Shown here: positions 1-13,116 of the stretch, in pieces
Layout: every line of letters starts with the position of its first letter
Numbering within the stretch: the stretch's first letter is position 1
Assembly (NCBI GenBank): GCA_013397455.1
Contig: VYZB01000294.1
Coordinates: forward strand, 1,054,001-1,118,000
Source of the DNA: Crotophaga sulcirostris
Taxonomy: Eukaryota; Chordata; Aves; Cuculiformes; Crotophagidae
Direction: 5' to 3'
DNA: 64,000 nucleotides
Program-made: the position numbers and the translations under genes
Notes under the pieces: generated by a model
The model's database searches: none
Told to the model about the DNA's origin: nothing
What the model saw: only the letters and a program-made list of their open reading frames with translations

Positions 1-1498
1 ACAACATTTAGAAATAAGTTATCACTTTATGGATTCAACTAAAGCTCATTTTACTACTGAACAGCTGGTTTAGAATGTAACTCCTTTACAAAGCGAATGG
101 TGATTTATGTTATTTAAAATTAAATAATGGGCTTATGTTCCATAAAGTTCATGGATTAAAAACCTGAGTACGAAGAACTCATTTGATATGCAAGAGAATT
201 TGGAAATCATACATAAGGTAAAATACGCTTGTTTCTAGTTGAGAAGGCTGCAAATATAAATTGGTACTCTAACATGTACGAAGCCCTTCTCATCATCTAA
301 TGTTTGCAACAAGCAGCAAGGTGTATATTGAAAAAATGTAAACATTAAACTGCAGTTACAAATATTTACTATAGATTAGATATATAAGGAACATTATCTA
401 GACAGTTTTTTACAAATTCCTTCATTCTTATAACCAGTAATAACACAGGGCACAAGCGTATTTCCACAAGTAATGTCATAGTTGTTGTCACTTCTTCTGA
501 ACTACCGTAACACACTAGCTTCTTATTGACAACACATGTGTGTATATAATACAGCCTAGCAAGCAAGATCTACAACTTTTCTTGGCCACACCATTACGTT
601 AGCACACAACATCAGTAAATACACATGGTGTGATACCCACCTCAGTTGCTTTTGGAGGAGTAACTTACAGGACTGTTATGTTGGTACTTCAGGTGATTTG
701 CTGAAGCAGATGAGCAGGCAGATACTCATAGCAGTGCAAGAACTGTGCCTACGAAACAGAAGTAGAAATGACAATGTGGACCATGGATAAATAAGGGGAG
801 AGCAGGAAGATAGTACATCAGCTGGCAGAGTTAGTGGGGCACTCAGAGTGTGGGGCTCTATCACATAAGGCATGACACCTCCCATCTTGTTTCCTGAATT
901 CTTGTGGTGGGATAAGGTTCTGGAAGTGAACACACAATATTCAGCCAGCCCGTCAATGATTACCTGAGTCAGGGACCTTGTGCAAACTCACCACAGCTCC
1001 CTTCTCACCCAGGTTTTCTCCTCGGGGATCCAGACAGTTGTCAGGGGTACTACGAGGGATTGGGGGTGGTCTTATCCTGACCCAGATCTGGGATGTGAAT
1101 CTTCAGCCTTGGGCTCTGCTGAGACTTGTCATTAATGAACAAATGATAAACAAAAGGAAGGAAAGCAGCCTGGGTGTCATGGGTCAGACATAACCTCTTT
1201 GGAACAATGCATTTGGCTGTCACTTCAAAAGTGCAGCACTGGCCCTAGTAGTGACATACCCAATATATCCCGATGTTCGTGATGCACAGACAGAATTACT
1301 GAGAGCTCTTTTACCCTGGCTTTCATGACTTCTCACCTTTCCTGGCACCCTTTGCTTCCATTGATAAGCTTCAGCTGTAGTGAAATGAAAGCTTCAAGCT
1401 CAAGTAAAGAAATACTCTTCTTGCAAGTTTTATTGCGCAAGTATGAACTGTAGTAAAACAGGAAAGAGGAACAGGAAAGATGAACGGGGGCAGGAAAA

Positions 1499-1523
1499 TC
1501 TCTCTCTCTATATATATATACAT
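1499..1523. repeat. (CT)n/(TA)n simple repeat
   Basis: A short run of CT dinucleotides passes directly into TA dinucleotides. It is a compound microsatellite of about 25 bases, probably length-polymorphic, with no evidence of function. Confidence 0.85.
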
Positions 1524-1724
1524 AATAACTTGTTATATGTTTAGAAAAATTAAAATCCTGCTCTAAAATTTTACATAAAAGTCCCACAGAACTTCAGGCA
1601 CTGTTGGAAGGATTGCAGAAGACATGGCTAGCAAAGAGACAGCACATCCAATGCACAACATTCTGTGCATTAAGGTTGTTGAATTTTGTAAGCAGGGTTT
1701 TTTATTGTTGTTAAGCCAGACTAG

Positions 1725-1725
1725 N
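1725..1725. other. Ambiguous base N
   Basis: This is the only non-ACGT letter in the window. It shows unresolved consensus in the assembly, by sequencing ambiguity or heterozygosity, rather than a biological feature. Confidence 0.99.
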
Positions 1726-3329
1726 ATGTAAGTATTGTAGAATTGCTCTCATTAACAGGATTGTACCTGCCAAATGACATCCCCACACACTTTGCAAAAA
1801 CTGTTTACAACCATTTCTGAAGCTACTTAATTGATTTTTTTAGTCATGTCTACAATTATGCTGCTTTTGCTGAATGGAAAGTTTGGTTTTAAACATCTCC
1901 TGCTTTCATTTAGTGGACTGCCTCATTTGGAGGATCCAACCACTTCTGTTCCTTGGAAAATATCCTGTTATTTTTTTTAATTTAATGTTTCTAGTTTTCA
2001 CCAGATCTTAGCTAGGACAAAAACTTTCAAGGAAGAAAGGAAAAGTGAAAGCCAATATAAGCTGAAATAATTGCAGTATAGAGATGTTTGATCTTGTTCC
2101 TAGATTCTGTTCGAGACATTGACACATGGATTGCCATATCATGACATAGACCTGCTTAGAGAATTTTCATCAATAGTAGCCAAAAATAACAAATAATGGA
2201 CCACTCTGTGTCCTTCATTATGTCTGATCCCACACCCTCACAATTCCAATCAGGCCAAAATTAGACTCACAGGCCATTAGGGATTCCTGAGCATATATAA
2301 AAGCTTCATAAAGATTTATTCAGAGATAAAGAATGCATTATGCAAATAGATGAGGTATTTTTGTTTAGCACCTTTCATTCCAGTTTGCACGAGAAAGCAT
2401 AGAAATTAGTCCCCCTAACTCTGTGTTTAAAGATCAGTTGATCTTTCTCACTGCTTCTAGGTCTAGACTTTCTGGGGGAAGGTTAGAGGGAAGGTAGGAT
2501 GGGAAGAGGAACCTTCAATGGCAATTCATCTCTTTTTAATTTTTTTCTTAGTGAAGAATATACAGCCTCTAAAAGATGCCTAGCTCTTGCCTTCAAGAAT
2601 AAGCTTTATTAGATACCTTTAACAAAATAACACAGTTTAGGGGGTTAAAAATATGTGAAATGCACCACAAACAAAAGCAATGTTATGACTTTCTACTTGT
2701 AGGATAAGGTGCACCCAAATCTAGCCCTTAAATCCCATTTAAACCCTAATGTTTGAGGATTTAGTAAAGCCTGATATTTCTTTCTTATGCTACAGCTTCA
2801 CGCTACATCATTTCTTATATTTTGATATACAAACAACTGCTTAACAAAGTTTTCAATAGAATTTATAGAACGGAGAGATACTTTGACGTAAAATGTAAGG
2901 TTCCTTTTACACATAGACTATTCCATAAATTATTTCAGTCCAAATGCAGTGCAACAATTTTACTCCACAGCTGGTTCAGAGGGACATACTTCTTTAGAAA
3001 CTCCAGTAAAGCTTTTTATCTTGTATTCTAAAAATACACTGACTGCTTTCATAGACAGGAAAACAAAAGTACTCCCTTCAAATTCCAACCACAATTTAGA
3101 AGGGTGCAAAAGAGCAAAATGTTGTCTCATTTAAAAGCAAAAAACACATATCTTTGAAGTCTGTGAAGAATTTCCTTCTTTTTAGAGATTTTAAGCACAG
3201 TACCAGCAGTCATCCCTTGTACAGCTACTTCTCTGAAGTAGATCCAGTTCCAGTAGATGTAACTTCCTCAATATATCTCTGCCTGAAAAGTCTGATGGGG
3301 CTGCCGCCAGGAAACCTCAGGAGCCAAGG

Positions 3330-3402
3330 GTCCAGATCCTCAAAGACGAATCAGAGGGAGTAAGACATCTTAATAGGAATTGGGTGCTTTTGAAGATCTG
3401 TG
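3330..3402. mobile_element. Decayed palindromic MITE-like element
   Basis: The left arm (3330-3345, core CCAGATCCTCAAAG) is the imperfect reverse complement of the right arm (3387-3402, core CTTTTGAAGATCTG). Between them lies a segment with AATAGGAATTGGGTGC. This layout matches a palindromic repeat I know from bird, turtle and crocodilian DNA, in which a 'CCAGATCCTCAAAG-like' arm flanks a centre like 'ATCAATAGGAGTTAGGCGCC'. The arms are seen directly; the family assignment is from memory. Such elements encode nothing and are thought to have been moved by a DNA transposase in trans. The copy is old, with many arm mismatches and a partly lost centre. Confidence 0.45.
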
Positions 3403-6400
3403 TCTAAATTGTTTATCTTTTATAGGAACCACTTCTTGTGAAAACGTCAAAGAAATTCTAAAGGAAAAAAATCACACAGATTTGAAAACTGCCTATTAGG
3501 AGTCACTGTTTACTGCCCTCAGTGCTCATGCTACGAAAAAACCTTGGTGGATCAGGTTGAGTAATTTGCAGTGTTTTTAGCATGGATCCGTTAATCAAAT
3601 AAAGTTTTCAGGTTTAAATTATTGTGTATGAGTGCAAGGCTAAATTTTTCAAACTTGAGAGCTGATCATGACATTAAGGAGTTAGAAAACAAGTGGAATT
3701 AATTAATCTCAGAAGTTAATTCTCCCTATACATAAATACAACTAGAGAGGAGAAAGGAACTCAATTGCAGTTGTAGAAAAGAAAATTCTGACCCAGCCTG
3801 CCACCACCTTATATTCTGCTTACATACGCAACATTGTTTCCTACAGCCGAGGTTCCATATCTATCTCACCATCATCTGGCACTTGAAGAGCATTCTGGTG
3901 TTAAATCACCACTGAGGTTTTCAGTATAATTTTGGCACCTCCAGCAACGATAGCAATATTGATTTCTACACAACTTTAATTCCACCATAGTAGAGCATAC
4001 AGCTTGAAAACCACATCAGACAGCTTAAAAAATAGAGGGCTGAATTGGTGGTGAGCATGTTGCTTGCCATGTTTTCTTTACAGGTTATTGCAGAGGCATG
4101 TAGAAAGGACTACTAGAATTTCTGCCGCCATCTCAAGGGAAAAAAGTCTCTCCAGGAGCAGCTGGAAGAGACTAAACAAGTACAGCTGAAGCTTTTTAAA
4201 AAATTCTCCTAACTCCCATCCTTTTTTCGAAAAGCTAAAAAGACAACTCCTGCCCTCAATCCTTTTAATCTACAAGTTAATTTCAGCAAGAAAAAATTAT
4301 TCTGAAAGCTCTTCCCATCTGCCTTGCATAATTTAATTTTCACTTAAAATTGTAAAGGACCTGTAGTCACACTCCACACTTGTTTACAGCAGTATATTTA
4401 CATGTTTACTCAGTTATAACTAAATCATATTTTTCTGCCACAGCATTCTGTCTACTTGACTCAGTTGGCTCCCTTTACAGCGCCTGTAGTGACACATCCA
4501 AACATTTGTGGTTGGTATTTGTTCTCTCCTAATCTTCATTGACAGCTCAGCTCGATCTCTGGTGTTTTCCAGGCTTGGACAGAAGACAGAAAATAAAATA
4601 ACTTCTTTTCTCACTCTCATTGACATTTTTCCTCATTTTTTTACGAAAGGCTTTTTTCAACAGAGGCTTTCTGTTCTCCACTTTTAATGACTGAATTTTC
4701 AAATTCTGAATTTTAATTGCTTTTCTTTGTGGCCTAAGATGTTTCTCACCTTTTACACATACTTAGGTAAAAGTTTCTAGCGATAAAGACTTTCAAGAAA
4801 TTATTAATGTATTTGATATCTGATTACTAAAATTTGATATCTAAAATTGCTGTAAAAAGAAAAAAAGTAACTTTTTTCCCTTCATTGTGCTTCACCTCCT
4901 TCACTTTCCATTTCAGAAAGGAAAGACAGCTAGAGACAAGGGAGCAACACTGGGAGAAAAACATGAAGAAAGTTCTTGGAAGATGGTCTAGGAGACAGAC
5001 TCCCAGTAGTTTTGAACAGCTCTGGTCACTTGTACTCAACCAACCAGGAAAAAAAGGAAGAATTTATCAAACCGACACTAGTCTCCTTGCTGAGTGCAGA
5101 GACCTATCAATTTCTGTCTCTTGGCTAGTCTTTGTAATAAATATAGGCTTGGTGTGTAATGAAAACCAGCTGAGTGTTTCTCAAGGTACAGATGCTTTCT
5201 TTTTCTTCTGATTCCAGCTAAGATTGTTCTTACTCTTCATAATCTCTCACAGCTGCCAAAAATCCATTTTATCGTTGCATGAGGTGAAGTTTCCATTAAC
5301 AGCTATTATGGTAGCAGAGGTCAGGCGTACAGCACCAAATGAGCTGCTAAAGAGAAACACTGTGCAAGAAAATGCTGTACTAGGGAGAAACCTCAACTAA
5401 GGTGTATTTTATTATTAATTTGAATAGTTTTAACGTGCATATATGGCTGGGCTGGGCTACTGACAGACTGGTTTCTGGTCTTGGAAAAAGAGAGGGAAAT
5501 TTGGGGTGTGGAGGAAGTGAGGATGTTCATCCACTTTATTGGTTGAAGTGGAATTTTAGTATTTTGATGATGCTCAGTTTTCAGTATGTCAGCCAACCAG
5601 ACTGGCTGCCCTTTCAGGTTGGAGGGCTCTAATGAAGGAAGATCTGACTGTAAACACCGCTTGCAATTTCAACATTCACATTACTGCAGATGATGTTCCT
5701 GACTCCCAATAATTGCAGAGGAATAAAATAAAAGCAATAATTACAATAATAATAATAGTCATTGGTTTCCAGTCACTTAATGGAAAATGAGAACTTTTCC
5801 CAGAAAAAGAAAGAAATACATCTCAAATATTTTCTTTTTTAAAAGATCTTGCCCCAGTAAAAGTGTCAGCATTCAAAACATTCTTTTTTGATAGTGAATG
5901 TGAGTATTTTAATACCCTTCTAGAATGCTGATGGCATAGTTTTCTTTTGGAGTTATCTGCCTGGAATTGTGCATCTCCTGGAACATATTTTGAATACTAA
6001 TGCTGTGTATGCGTCATTATAACTATCTATCTATATGATGTGTACCACAACTATAATCATATGGGTATATGCATTGTGCAGGCACCAAATGTTAATTGTC
6101 AATGTGCTACACTCTGAACAAAGACAAAAGGAAGCAGATAAAAAAAATCTGCAAGCAGAGATGGACATTTCACTTATAGAGACGAATCATCTCTGAAATA
6201 GTCTGCAGTCCTTCCTTAGTTGGCACAGCAATATATAATGCTAAAATTTCAAGAAAACCATTAAGTTAAAGGTCTGTTTCAAAAGGATGTTGATTAAAAA
6301 ATCTGCTCTCTTTTAAATGTGTTAATGAAATGTTTTTTTTATTCGTCTCAACTATTCAAAACCTTGTTTTATAGAATGTGTGTTGACCTACAGACACCAA

Positions 6401-7080
6401 AGCAGCTTTGTTTTTCTTTTTCCTAAGAAAATTTATGTATATGTCAGGATTTCTGTGAAAATCTGGTCTCTTTCAAAGTATACTGATAATAAGAATACCA
6501 GATTAATGAGCATCTCATCTGAATTAATGGAAAGAAGGCGTGAAAGTGAAAATGAACAGTACTGATCACAAGTAAAGAAAAGAAGATATACTCTGCTATT
6601 TAGAGTTATGCTTTGACTAACTGTGAGTGAGCAATAGATCATTAAGAACATTTCTCAAGATGTTTTTACATTAAAATCAATCTTCTGTAACCAATGTTCT
6701 GCTCCTTAATGCTGTGGTCCTCCTTAAATGTAAGACTGAGCTTACACAGCCATTGGCACAACATCAGCACTTCTACTGTCCTCTCCACATTGCAAGTAAA
6801 AAAGCAGTGTGTATGCCTGCATCTCTGACAAAATAATATTCAAGGTTTCTGCAGTTTAGCACATTTCTGTCTTCCAAGTAAAAATGGAAAGCAAAACCCA
6901 GCCTAAAGACAGAACAATTTGGGATAAGGATGTTTTTACCAGGGTTGGCTGAGGAAGACTGCCACAGCCTTTGCCAGCCAGTTGCAGCTTCTTTAGTGTT
7001 GACGATCTTAAAAGTTGCCCTTTATGCCCCAAAAGTGTATTTGGCTGAGTTGCACTGTGTTCTCATTCTCTCACTCTCAG
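3403..7080. other. Unannotated AT-rich non-coding stretch
   Basis: No supported gene or repeat family. The longest open frame is 125 codons on the + strand at 4834-5211. It is rich in Lys, Phe and Ser, ends in a run of Phe from a T-rich tract, and shows no domain, so I take it as chance. A small AAT-type low-complexity patch lies near 5735-5758. Confidence 0.55.
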
Positions 7081-7340
7081 CCTCACTCTCTTCTTTGTAA
7101 AAAAGGGAAGATTTTATTGCCCTGCCTGCAGAGAACCACGTTGGAAATGGCATCCAAAGTGGACAAAGCCCCTGAGAAACTGTCACACAAAACAGTGGTG
7201 GAAGATATTAAAGAGCAACAATATAACTACGATACATTTGAGACAGTAACCAAAAAATTAGGGAAAACCAACCTAAAAAATATTTCAGCCATCGAGAAGT
7301 AACTGTAGACACTAGTGCCACAAGAACCCATGGAAATAAA
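7081..7340 (+). other. Candidate 3'-terminal exon with a 51-codon ORF
   Basis: A pyrimidine-rich tract (about 7060-7080) ending in CTCTCAG looks like a strong 3' splice acceptor. The frame stays open after it, and an ATG at 7147 with G at -3 and G at +4 starts 51 codons ending in TAA at 7300-7302. AATAAA follows at 7335-7340, about 30 bases after the stop. The predicted peptide begins MASKVDKAPEKL, is rich in Lys, Glu and Thr, and has no signal peptide or membrane segment. I do not recognise it. It could be the last coding exon of a gene whose other exons lie outside the window, a lineage-specific small protein, or a chance alignment of weak signals. No other convincing exon lies nearby. A processed pseudogene fragment is also possible. 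Confidence 0.2.
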
Positions 7341-10300
7341 ACCTGAAAATTAAAAGTTGAGCAAGATACATGAACAGCAAAAATATAGAGTTGAAATTAA
7401 TGTTAAATATGTTTGGCTTTTATCAGCATCACACTTGATGTAGCTTATAATTTGTTTGCTTACTTAGAATTACATGTTTCTTTATGGACTACTAGCAGCT
7501 ATAGATGGCAGACTTTGGGTCTGACTTAATGTTGCAGCTCCTATGTTACCTCTAGTTTCTCTCTTCCTCACACTATGAATCCATCACATTCATATGCACC
7601 AGAGCAGAAATAACAGTATTTCCAGCTAAAACTGTTACACAAATTAAGTTCTGCTTTGTTGGCTACTATTATGTCAGGAAATAAAATTTTTCCGACATTT
7701 TCTTTATAAAATTAAGCTGTTTCCTTCTACATTCCTTTAGCTAAATCTTTGATTTAATTGAAAATTGAAACAGTGAAATCTGTTGAAAAAAATTATAATC
7801 TAAAAAAAATACCATCTAAAAAAACGTTAACAAAATTGTGGTACAGATGTCTTATCACCATACTATCCTTTCTAGATTAGGGCTCTTGACCAAGCAAACT
7901 CTCTTTTGATGCCTTATAATTCCTTCTCTTCCTGATCCACCTGGTGCTTCATGAGACATGGCTGGGCCTTAGCCTGCAATGTGTGTATGAAACTTTCAAT
8001 GTAGTTTTCACTAGCCATCATAGCCACACCTCCAGACAGATTCGTTGGGGTACCTTTGGTTTTCTTTCCATAGATAATTGAATTTCGAAGTAAAACAAGA
8101 AATGATACACATGTATATATTTAAAAAAAAAAAAAAGCTTTAATATATAATTTTCAACCTGCCCTACTCATTATATACACTTAGTATTTCCATGTGTGCT
8201 GAGGAGGTGATATTATACTTGGGTTAATCATATGTACAATGAAATACATAACTGCATCTTGAGCATCTGCAGGATAGTTCTTACAGGCCTGGCAAACAAA
8301 CCAGGAGTTGTACCAGACCTTGTTTCCAAGTTTAGTAACTGGAAAATAAAAGCATCTGATGTACAAGGGTAGTAGAACAAAACAGAACGTACTGACAGGG
8401 GCTGAGTTGGTTTTATTCTTTATGTAAGTAGAAGGTTGCATGGCTTGTTTTTCTGTCAGTGAGCCAGAAGTTCATAGGTAGCAGGGCTAAGTTGATCCAG
8501 AGGTTACTGGAAGGGAATTTCACTCAAACTGTAGCGTGTCCTCTCAGCACAATGCTGGCTCCTTCTAGCATCTACTTTCTTCTCCCTTCCACCTCCTCTA
8601 TGCTTTTCATTACTATTGCTACATTCAATAAGGTAGCAACATATGTGTTGTCTTTTCCCAGTCCAGTAACAGTAAGTGTTAAGTAGAGGATAGTTCCAAA
8701 ATGCAACGTGTATATCATATTTTGTGACTAACACAATCTCCCAATCAGTACATTTTGATCTTCCAGTTATAGCTAGGGACTTTTTCAGGAAATGATCTTT
8801 TTACATGCCCTCATAAACTCTCAGAATGTCTGGTTTTGTTTCACTCTCTCTGCTAAAGAACACCAACAGTTTCTCTTTGGTTTTCCAGTGTATGTTTATT
8901 AATCTGATACAGACTGCAAGATGTATCGAAACTATCACTTGGTTTATTTTATTTTATTTTGGCAGTGATAAGAGTGGAATCCATTTTAAAACCAGGAGAA
9001 AAATAATTGGTATGTCCCAGTTATATTATATTTTATACATATGCATACATAAACGCATGCACACACAGATATGTTTTTTTAATATTTTTTATGGGTACCT
9101 TTCTGACTTGCAGCCAAGCCAGCCTGTGCATTTAGTTGTATCAGCATATAATGGCAGACAGATTTTCTTCCCTTCTGTGCTGCAGTATAAGAGGAAGCTT
9201 TCATAGGAAAGCTCAAGGTAAGAGGAGCAAAAACCTAACTTCCATTGTACAACAGAGATAGACTAAACCACATACACATCTAGATGATATACTGAAAAAA
9301 GTGAAGCTGTAGTTGAAAACTCAGAAAATCTGCTCAACTTTCAGCCTTCTTTGTGTCTCGGTTTCTCTTTTCACACAAACACACTGACTCACACACCTCC
9401 CTCACTTGGTAAATTCCAATCAGGAAATAAAGACAATTGTTTGAAGAAACAGAAATTACTCTATTGTTATTACAGTTAACATTCAATGGGGTATAAAAAA
9501 ATACACTTTTTGTAATTTAGGCTTTAAATTTATGTCAAAGAACAAAATAGGCTACAAGTTCTTTATCCAGTACATTGAGGTGAAGGTAAGATCATTGCTT
9601 GCCAGCAGGCTATGACTGAGTCTAATTAAACATTTTTACACCACTCATCTGCTGCTAGGGAATATGTCATTAAAACACAGGAAACATTAATCTACAGATT
9701 AATGCTATAAAAAGAAAACTTTTACACAATCTTTACTTCCAATTAAAAGAAGCTTAGAAAATATTAACCCTTAGAATCCCATAGTGGCACCACCGAATAG
9801 AATCTCAAGGTGGATGTTTGCCATACTCTGCTAAATGCCTGTTTCTTTATCTAGTCACACTAGTTTTGTCATAGTGTAAGGGTACTTAATGTGAGTTACA
9901 TTCTCTCACAGCACATATAGTGATCTGGTCTTTTGCCTACACAATCAGAGAGCTTAAATTAGGGAATTGGTTAATTGTATTTATTCCATTTTGACTATTT
10001 GGAACAGATTTCTAATACTTTTCAGAAAAATGGTGAGTGGTCTCTCTATAAATCCTTACGTTTTAGGCTAGTCAAGAGCACAACATATAGTGTTATTTAT
10101 CCATTATTTGTTTTTATCAACCACTGTGGTCCATCTTGAAACAATTGCATCTCTATGTGAAGGCATCTCTACGCTAGCTCCATCTGCTCATAAGACTAAG
10201 TTAAGTTTTGGACTGGGTTTTGGGGTAGAGGGGAAGAGGCAGAGGGGGATTTATGGACAGACAGATTTCTGTGCTCTTCTCTGTTTATTAGAACTATACA

Positions 10301-13116
10301 ATTTGTTATCGGTTGTGAGGTGCTCTGTAGCATTTTGAACTTCCATTTCTCTCACTGAATCCCTCCATTTATTCTCTTTCATTTCTGTAAGGAGCTACGT
10401 ATAAGTTAAAATGTTTTAAAAGGGGTTTACAGCCACTGAAATTTACAATGCTTGATTGAGAAGGTATAACTACTAACATCCATTTTGTCTTAGATTTTAC
10501 AAATCTATATACACTCAGTATACGGAACATATTCAATATTTTTGTTAGTATGCCACTAAATTAAAGGAGTCCTTTAAATTTTTAGGGCATTTGGTTCCCA
10601 TTGATACCTGTATATGAATATTTACAGATGAAGAAACAGAATATTTATATGTAACACTATATCAGTCTACACATTTAGAAATTTAGCACATCATGTCAAC
10701 AGCAGCTTATTATCACTGCTTTTACTTTGAAATTTATCTTAATAAAAAATCTGTCATCCAAGCCTCAATATTACACAAGCATTTAGTTAAACAAGATCAG
10801 ACTGTTACTGGAATCACATTAGAAATACTTACAGTAAAACTTACCTGACTTCAGCTATTGTTCCAAAGTTGAAATTCAGCCCAGTCTTGAAAGTTCACAA
10901 GGGTTCATTAGCTTATTTGAGCAAAACCTAGGCTCATTTTAACGTAATCTTTGGTTGATATTTAGTTCTAGATAAAGGGCACCGTATGGTAGTGATATAA
11001 TTAAAATGTTTTGAATGCAAAATCTCTGTTCACTCTTGTGATGTGGAAGAGAAACATCATTGTTTTGGTTACCCATTCAACACTCTTAAAATCAGTTGCT
11101 TATTTTCAGAGTACTTATACTCACTTATACCCACTTATACTCACAAATATTCACCACACAGCTGAAGGGTTTACACAGTCAGCTAAGAAGAAAATATGTA
11201 ACACGGACAAGTGAAAGCATCACTTGTGACTTAAGGAGTTAAAATGTCCCCTAAACTGGAAAGACCAAAGTGTATTCTACTTTAACATGAGACAAAAGGG
11301 AAAACAGTATACTCTAAATCCTTACAGACTTAAAAATCTATTTCACACTATCATCACCTATGGTTTTATACATTAATTGTTTCTTATTGTCCATTAACCC
11401 AATGACCCAGATTTTACTGCAGCTCAGATCCAAACAAGAATCTTTCTAATCATATGGGAATGGAAGACCCTTAATGAAGTTTAAGGATACACAGTAAACC
11501 TGGTTTGTCCTACTATGCCAGATTGCATGTTACTAATCCTCAGAGAGTTACAGCTAGTTTCTCAAGATTAAACAAGAGAGGAATGAGAAAGTATTATTAC
11601 CTCCTCTGAGGTTTCAAATCAGTGTTCAGTCTGCTGCGATGACCCTGGCCACCTTCAAGGCTCCCTGGAGAAAAGGAGGAAAGGAAATTAATAAATAAGG
11701 ATTTATAAAGGTGGCTGCTACTCTAAAAAGCATGCACTGCTCTCTCTTTTCACTCCTTAATGTATTAAGAAGAAAGAATGCCTCATCCACATGAAAATAT
11801 AATAAAATGCATATGTTTCTTTTATATATGGAAAAGGTATGTAATTAGTTTTAGTATAAAATAAGAAAATAATGAAGACTGGATGAATGTATGCTCACAA
11901 TAAAAACCAGCACTTCTTTCCATTTTTTTTAGAAAGATTCTTTTTTTAAAATCCTAGTAAAACCAGCAGATGGAATAATGTCGTTTAAGCTAAAAATAGT
12001 AGACATCCAGAGAAAGTTAAACTTGAGTCTCACTTTGTAGGGAGTGTTAACTATACATTTAGAGGGATCCACCTTTTCCTTGGATGCCTGGGACAGTGCA
12101 TCATGCCAGGCATTGCTTCAGGTCACAGCAGTGTACTTTTTTCATCCCAGCCTCCTCTATCATCCTTGCCTAGGAATCAAACACATACCTTTACTGCTTA
12201 ACAAATCATTATCTTTACCTTTATTGCTTAAGAAAAGAGGTCCAGAAGTCTCATTTGGGTATTGAACCTTCAGATTGTCCATGTAATTTTTATTTCACTC
12301 CCTGGCTCCGTTGTGGTCTCTCCTAACCAGCTCTCTTCAAGACAAATGTGGAATAGAGGATTTTAATCCTAAAGCAATGTGGACTTAAGAAGTCACTGCT
12401 CCATTACTCTGGAGAAAATCTTTCCTGGTTTGTGCTTACTAAGTACAACTGAATGGATTTGTCCAAGGCAACATAATGTTTCCAGGAGGTAAGAAAGGCT
12501 TTTACAAAACAGTCTTGCTTTTGTGACCTTTTGGAATGTTAGACAACCTGATGTAAGTTTAATTTGTACATCTTCACATATGACTGAGTCCCATTTCCAT
12601 ATTTATTTCTTCTCTATACTGACTCTTTCTCTAACAGATAAGACATGACACTTCAAGACAATTTCTCAAAAATCCAGGTTTGATTGCAAATACTGTTTGA
12701 TGAACTGTAAATATTACTGACTTTCCTTTTAAAGATCTGCTCTATCTAAAAAAGTAGAATCTACCAGGCTTTTTTTGCTTTTTCTATTCAGCTATATGTA
12801 ACTTCTCTACTTAAACAAAGCATTTTTCTTTCTTTCAGCTCAGACTGGGAGCTATCTTTTTGATAGTTCATGACAGAGGAACTGTAGTGTTTTTAAAGCA
12901 TAAGGTGTAAGTGAGGAATACAGAATTCGGATTCCTGTTATGTCACTTTGCAGATATACGCAAAATGTCTAAAAAAAAGTCCCAGCACTCATATAGGGTA
13001 AAAAAAAAGCTACTCTGAATCATCCTAGGGAAAAAAAAACAAACACAAAACCAAATCACAAAAGTGATGTCTTCTCCTTCACTCCTTTCCCAAGAAATGA
13101 TAATACGAACCAACCA
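7341..13116. other. Unannotated AT-rich non-coding stretch
   Basis: No supported gene. The longest frame (126 codons, + strand, 8826-9206) is low-complexity and hydrophobic, without a recognisable family. Small features are an A14 run at about 8123-8136, an alternating purine-pyrimidine patch near 9040-9075, and a decamer tandem repeat at 11113-11144. Confidence 0.55.
11113..11144. repeat. Decamer tandem repeat (ACTTATACYC)x3
   Basis: Three successive copies of the ten-base unit ACTTATACTC/ACTTATACCC are followed by a partial fourth. It is a small minisatellite seen directly in the sequence, with no sign of function. Confidence 0.85.

Larger units (their letters stand above)
1..3329. other. 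Unannotated AT-rich non-coding stretch
   Basis: I see no gene, RNA or recognisable transposable element here. The open frames are all under 90 codons, lie on both strands and share no domain or start context worth reporting. The stretch has one ambiguous base at 1725 and a short (CT)n(TA)n tract at about 1499-1523. Confidence 0.6.

Noticed and set aside
4834..5211. 125-codon plus-strand ORF
   Set aside because: Ends in a Phe run from a T tract, lacks any recognisable domain or splice context, and such lengths are expected a few times by chance in this much A+T-rich DNA.
8826..9206. 126-codon plus-strand ORF
   Set aside because: Low-complexity, hydrophobic translation through A+T-rich repeats; no family resemblance.
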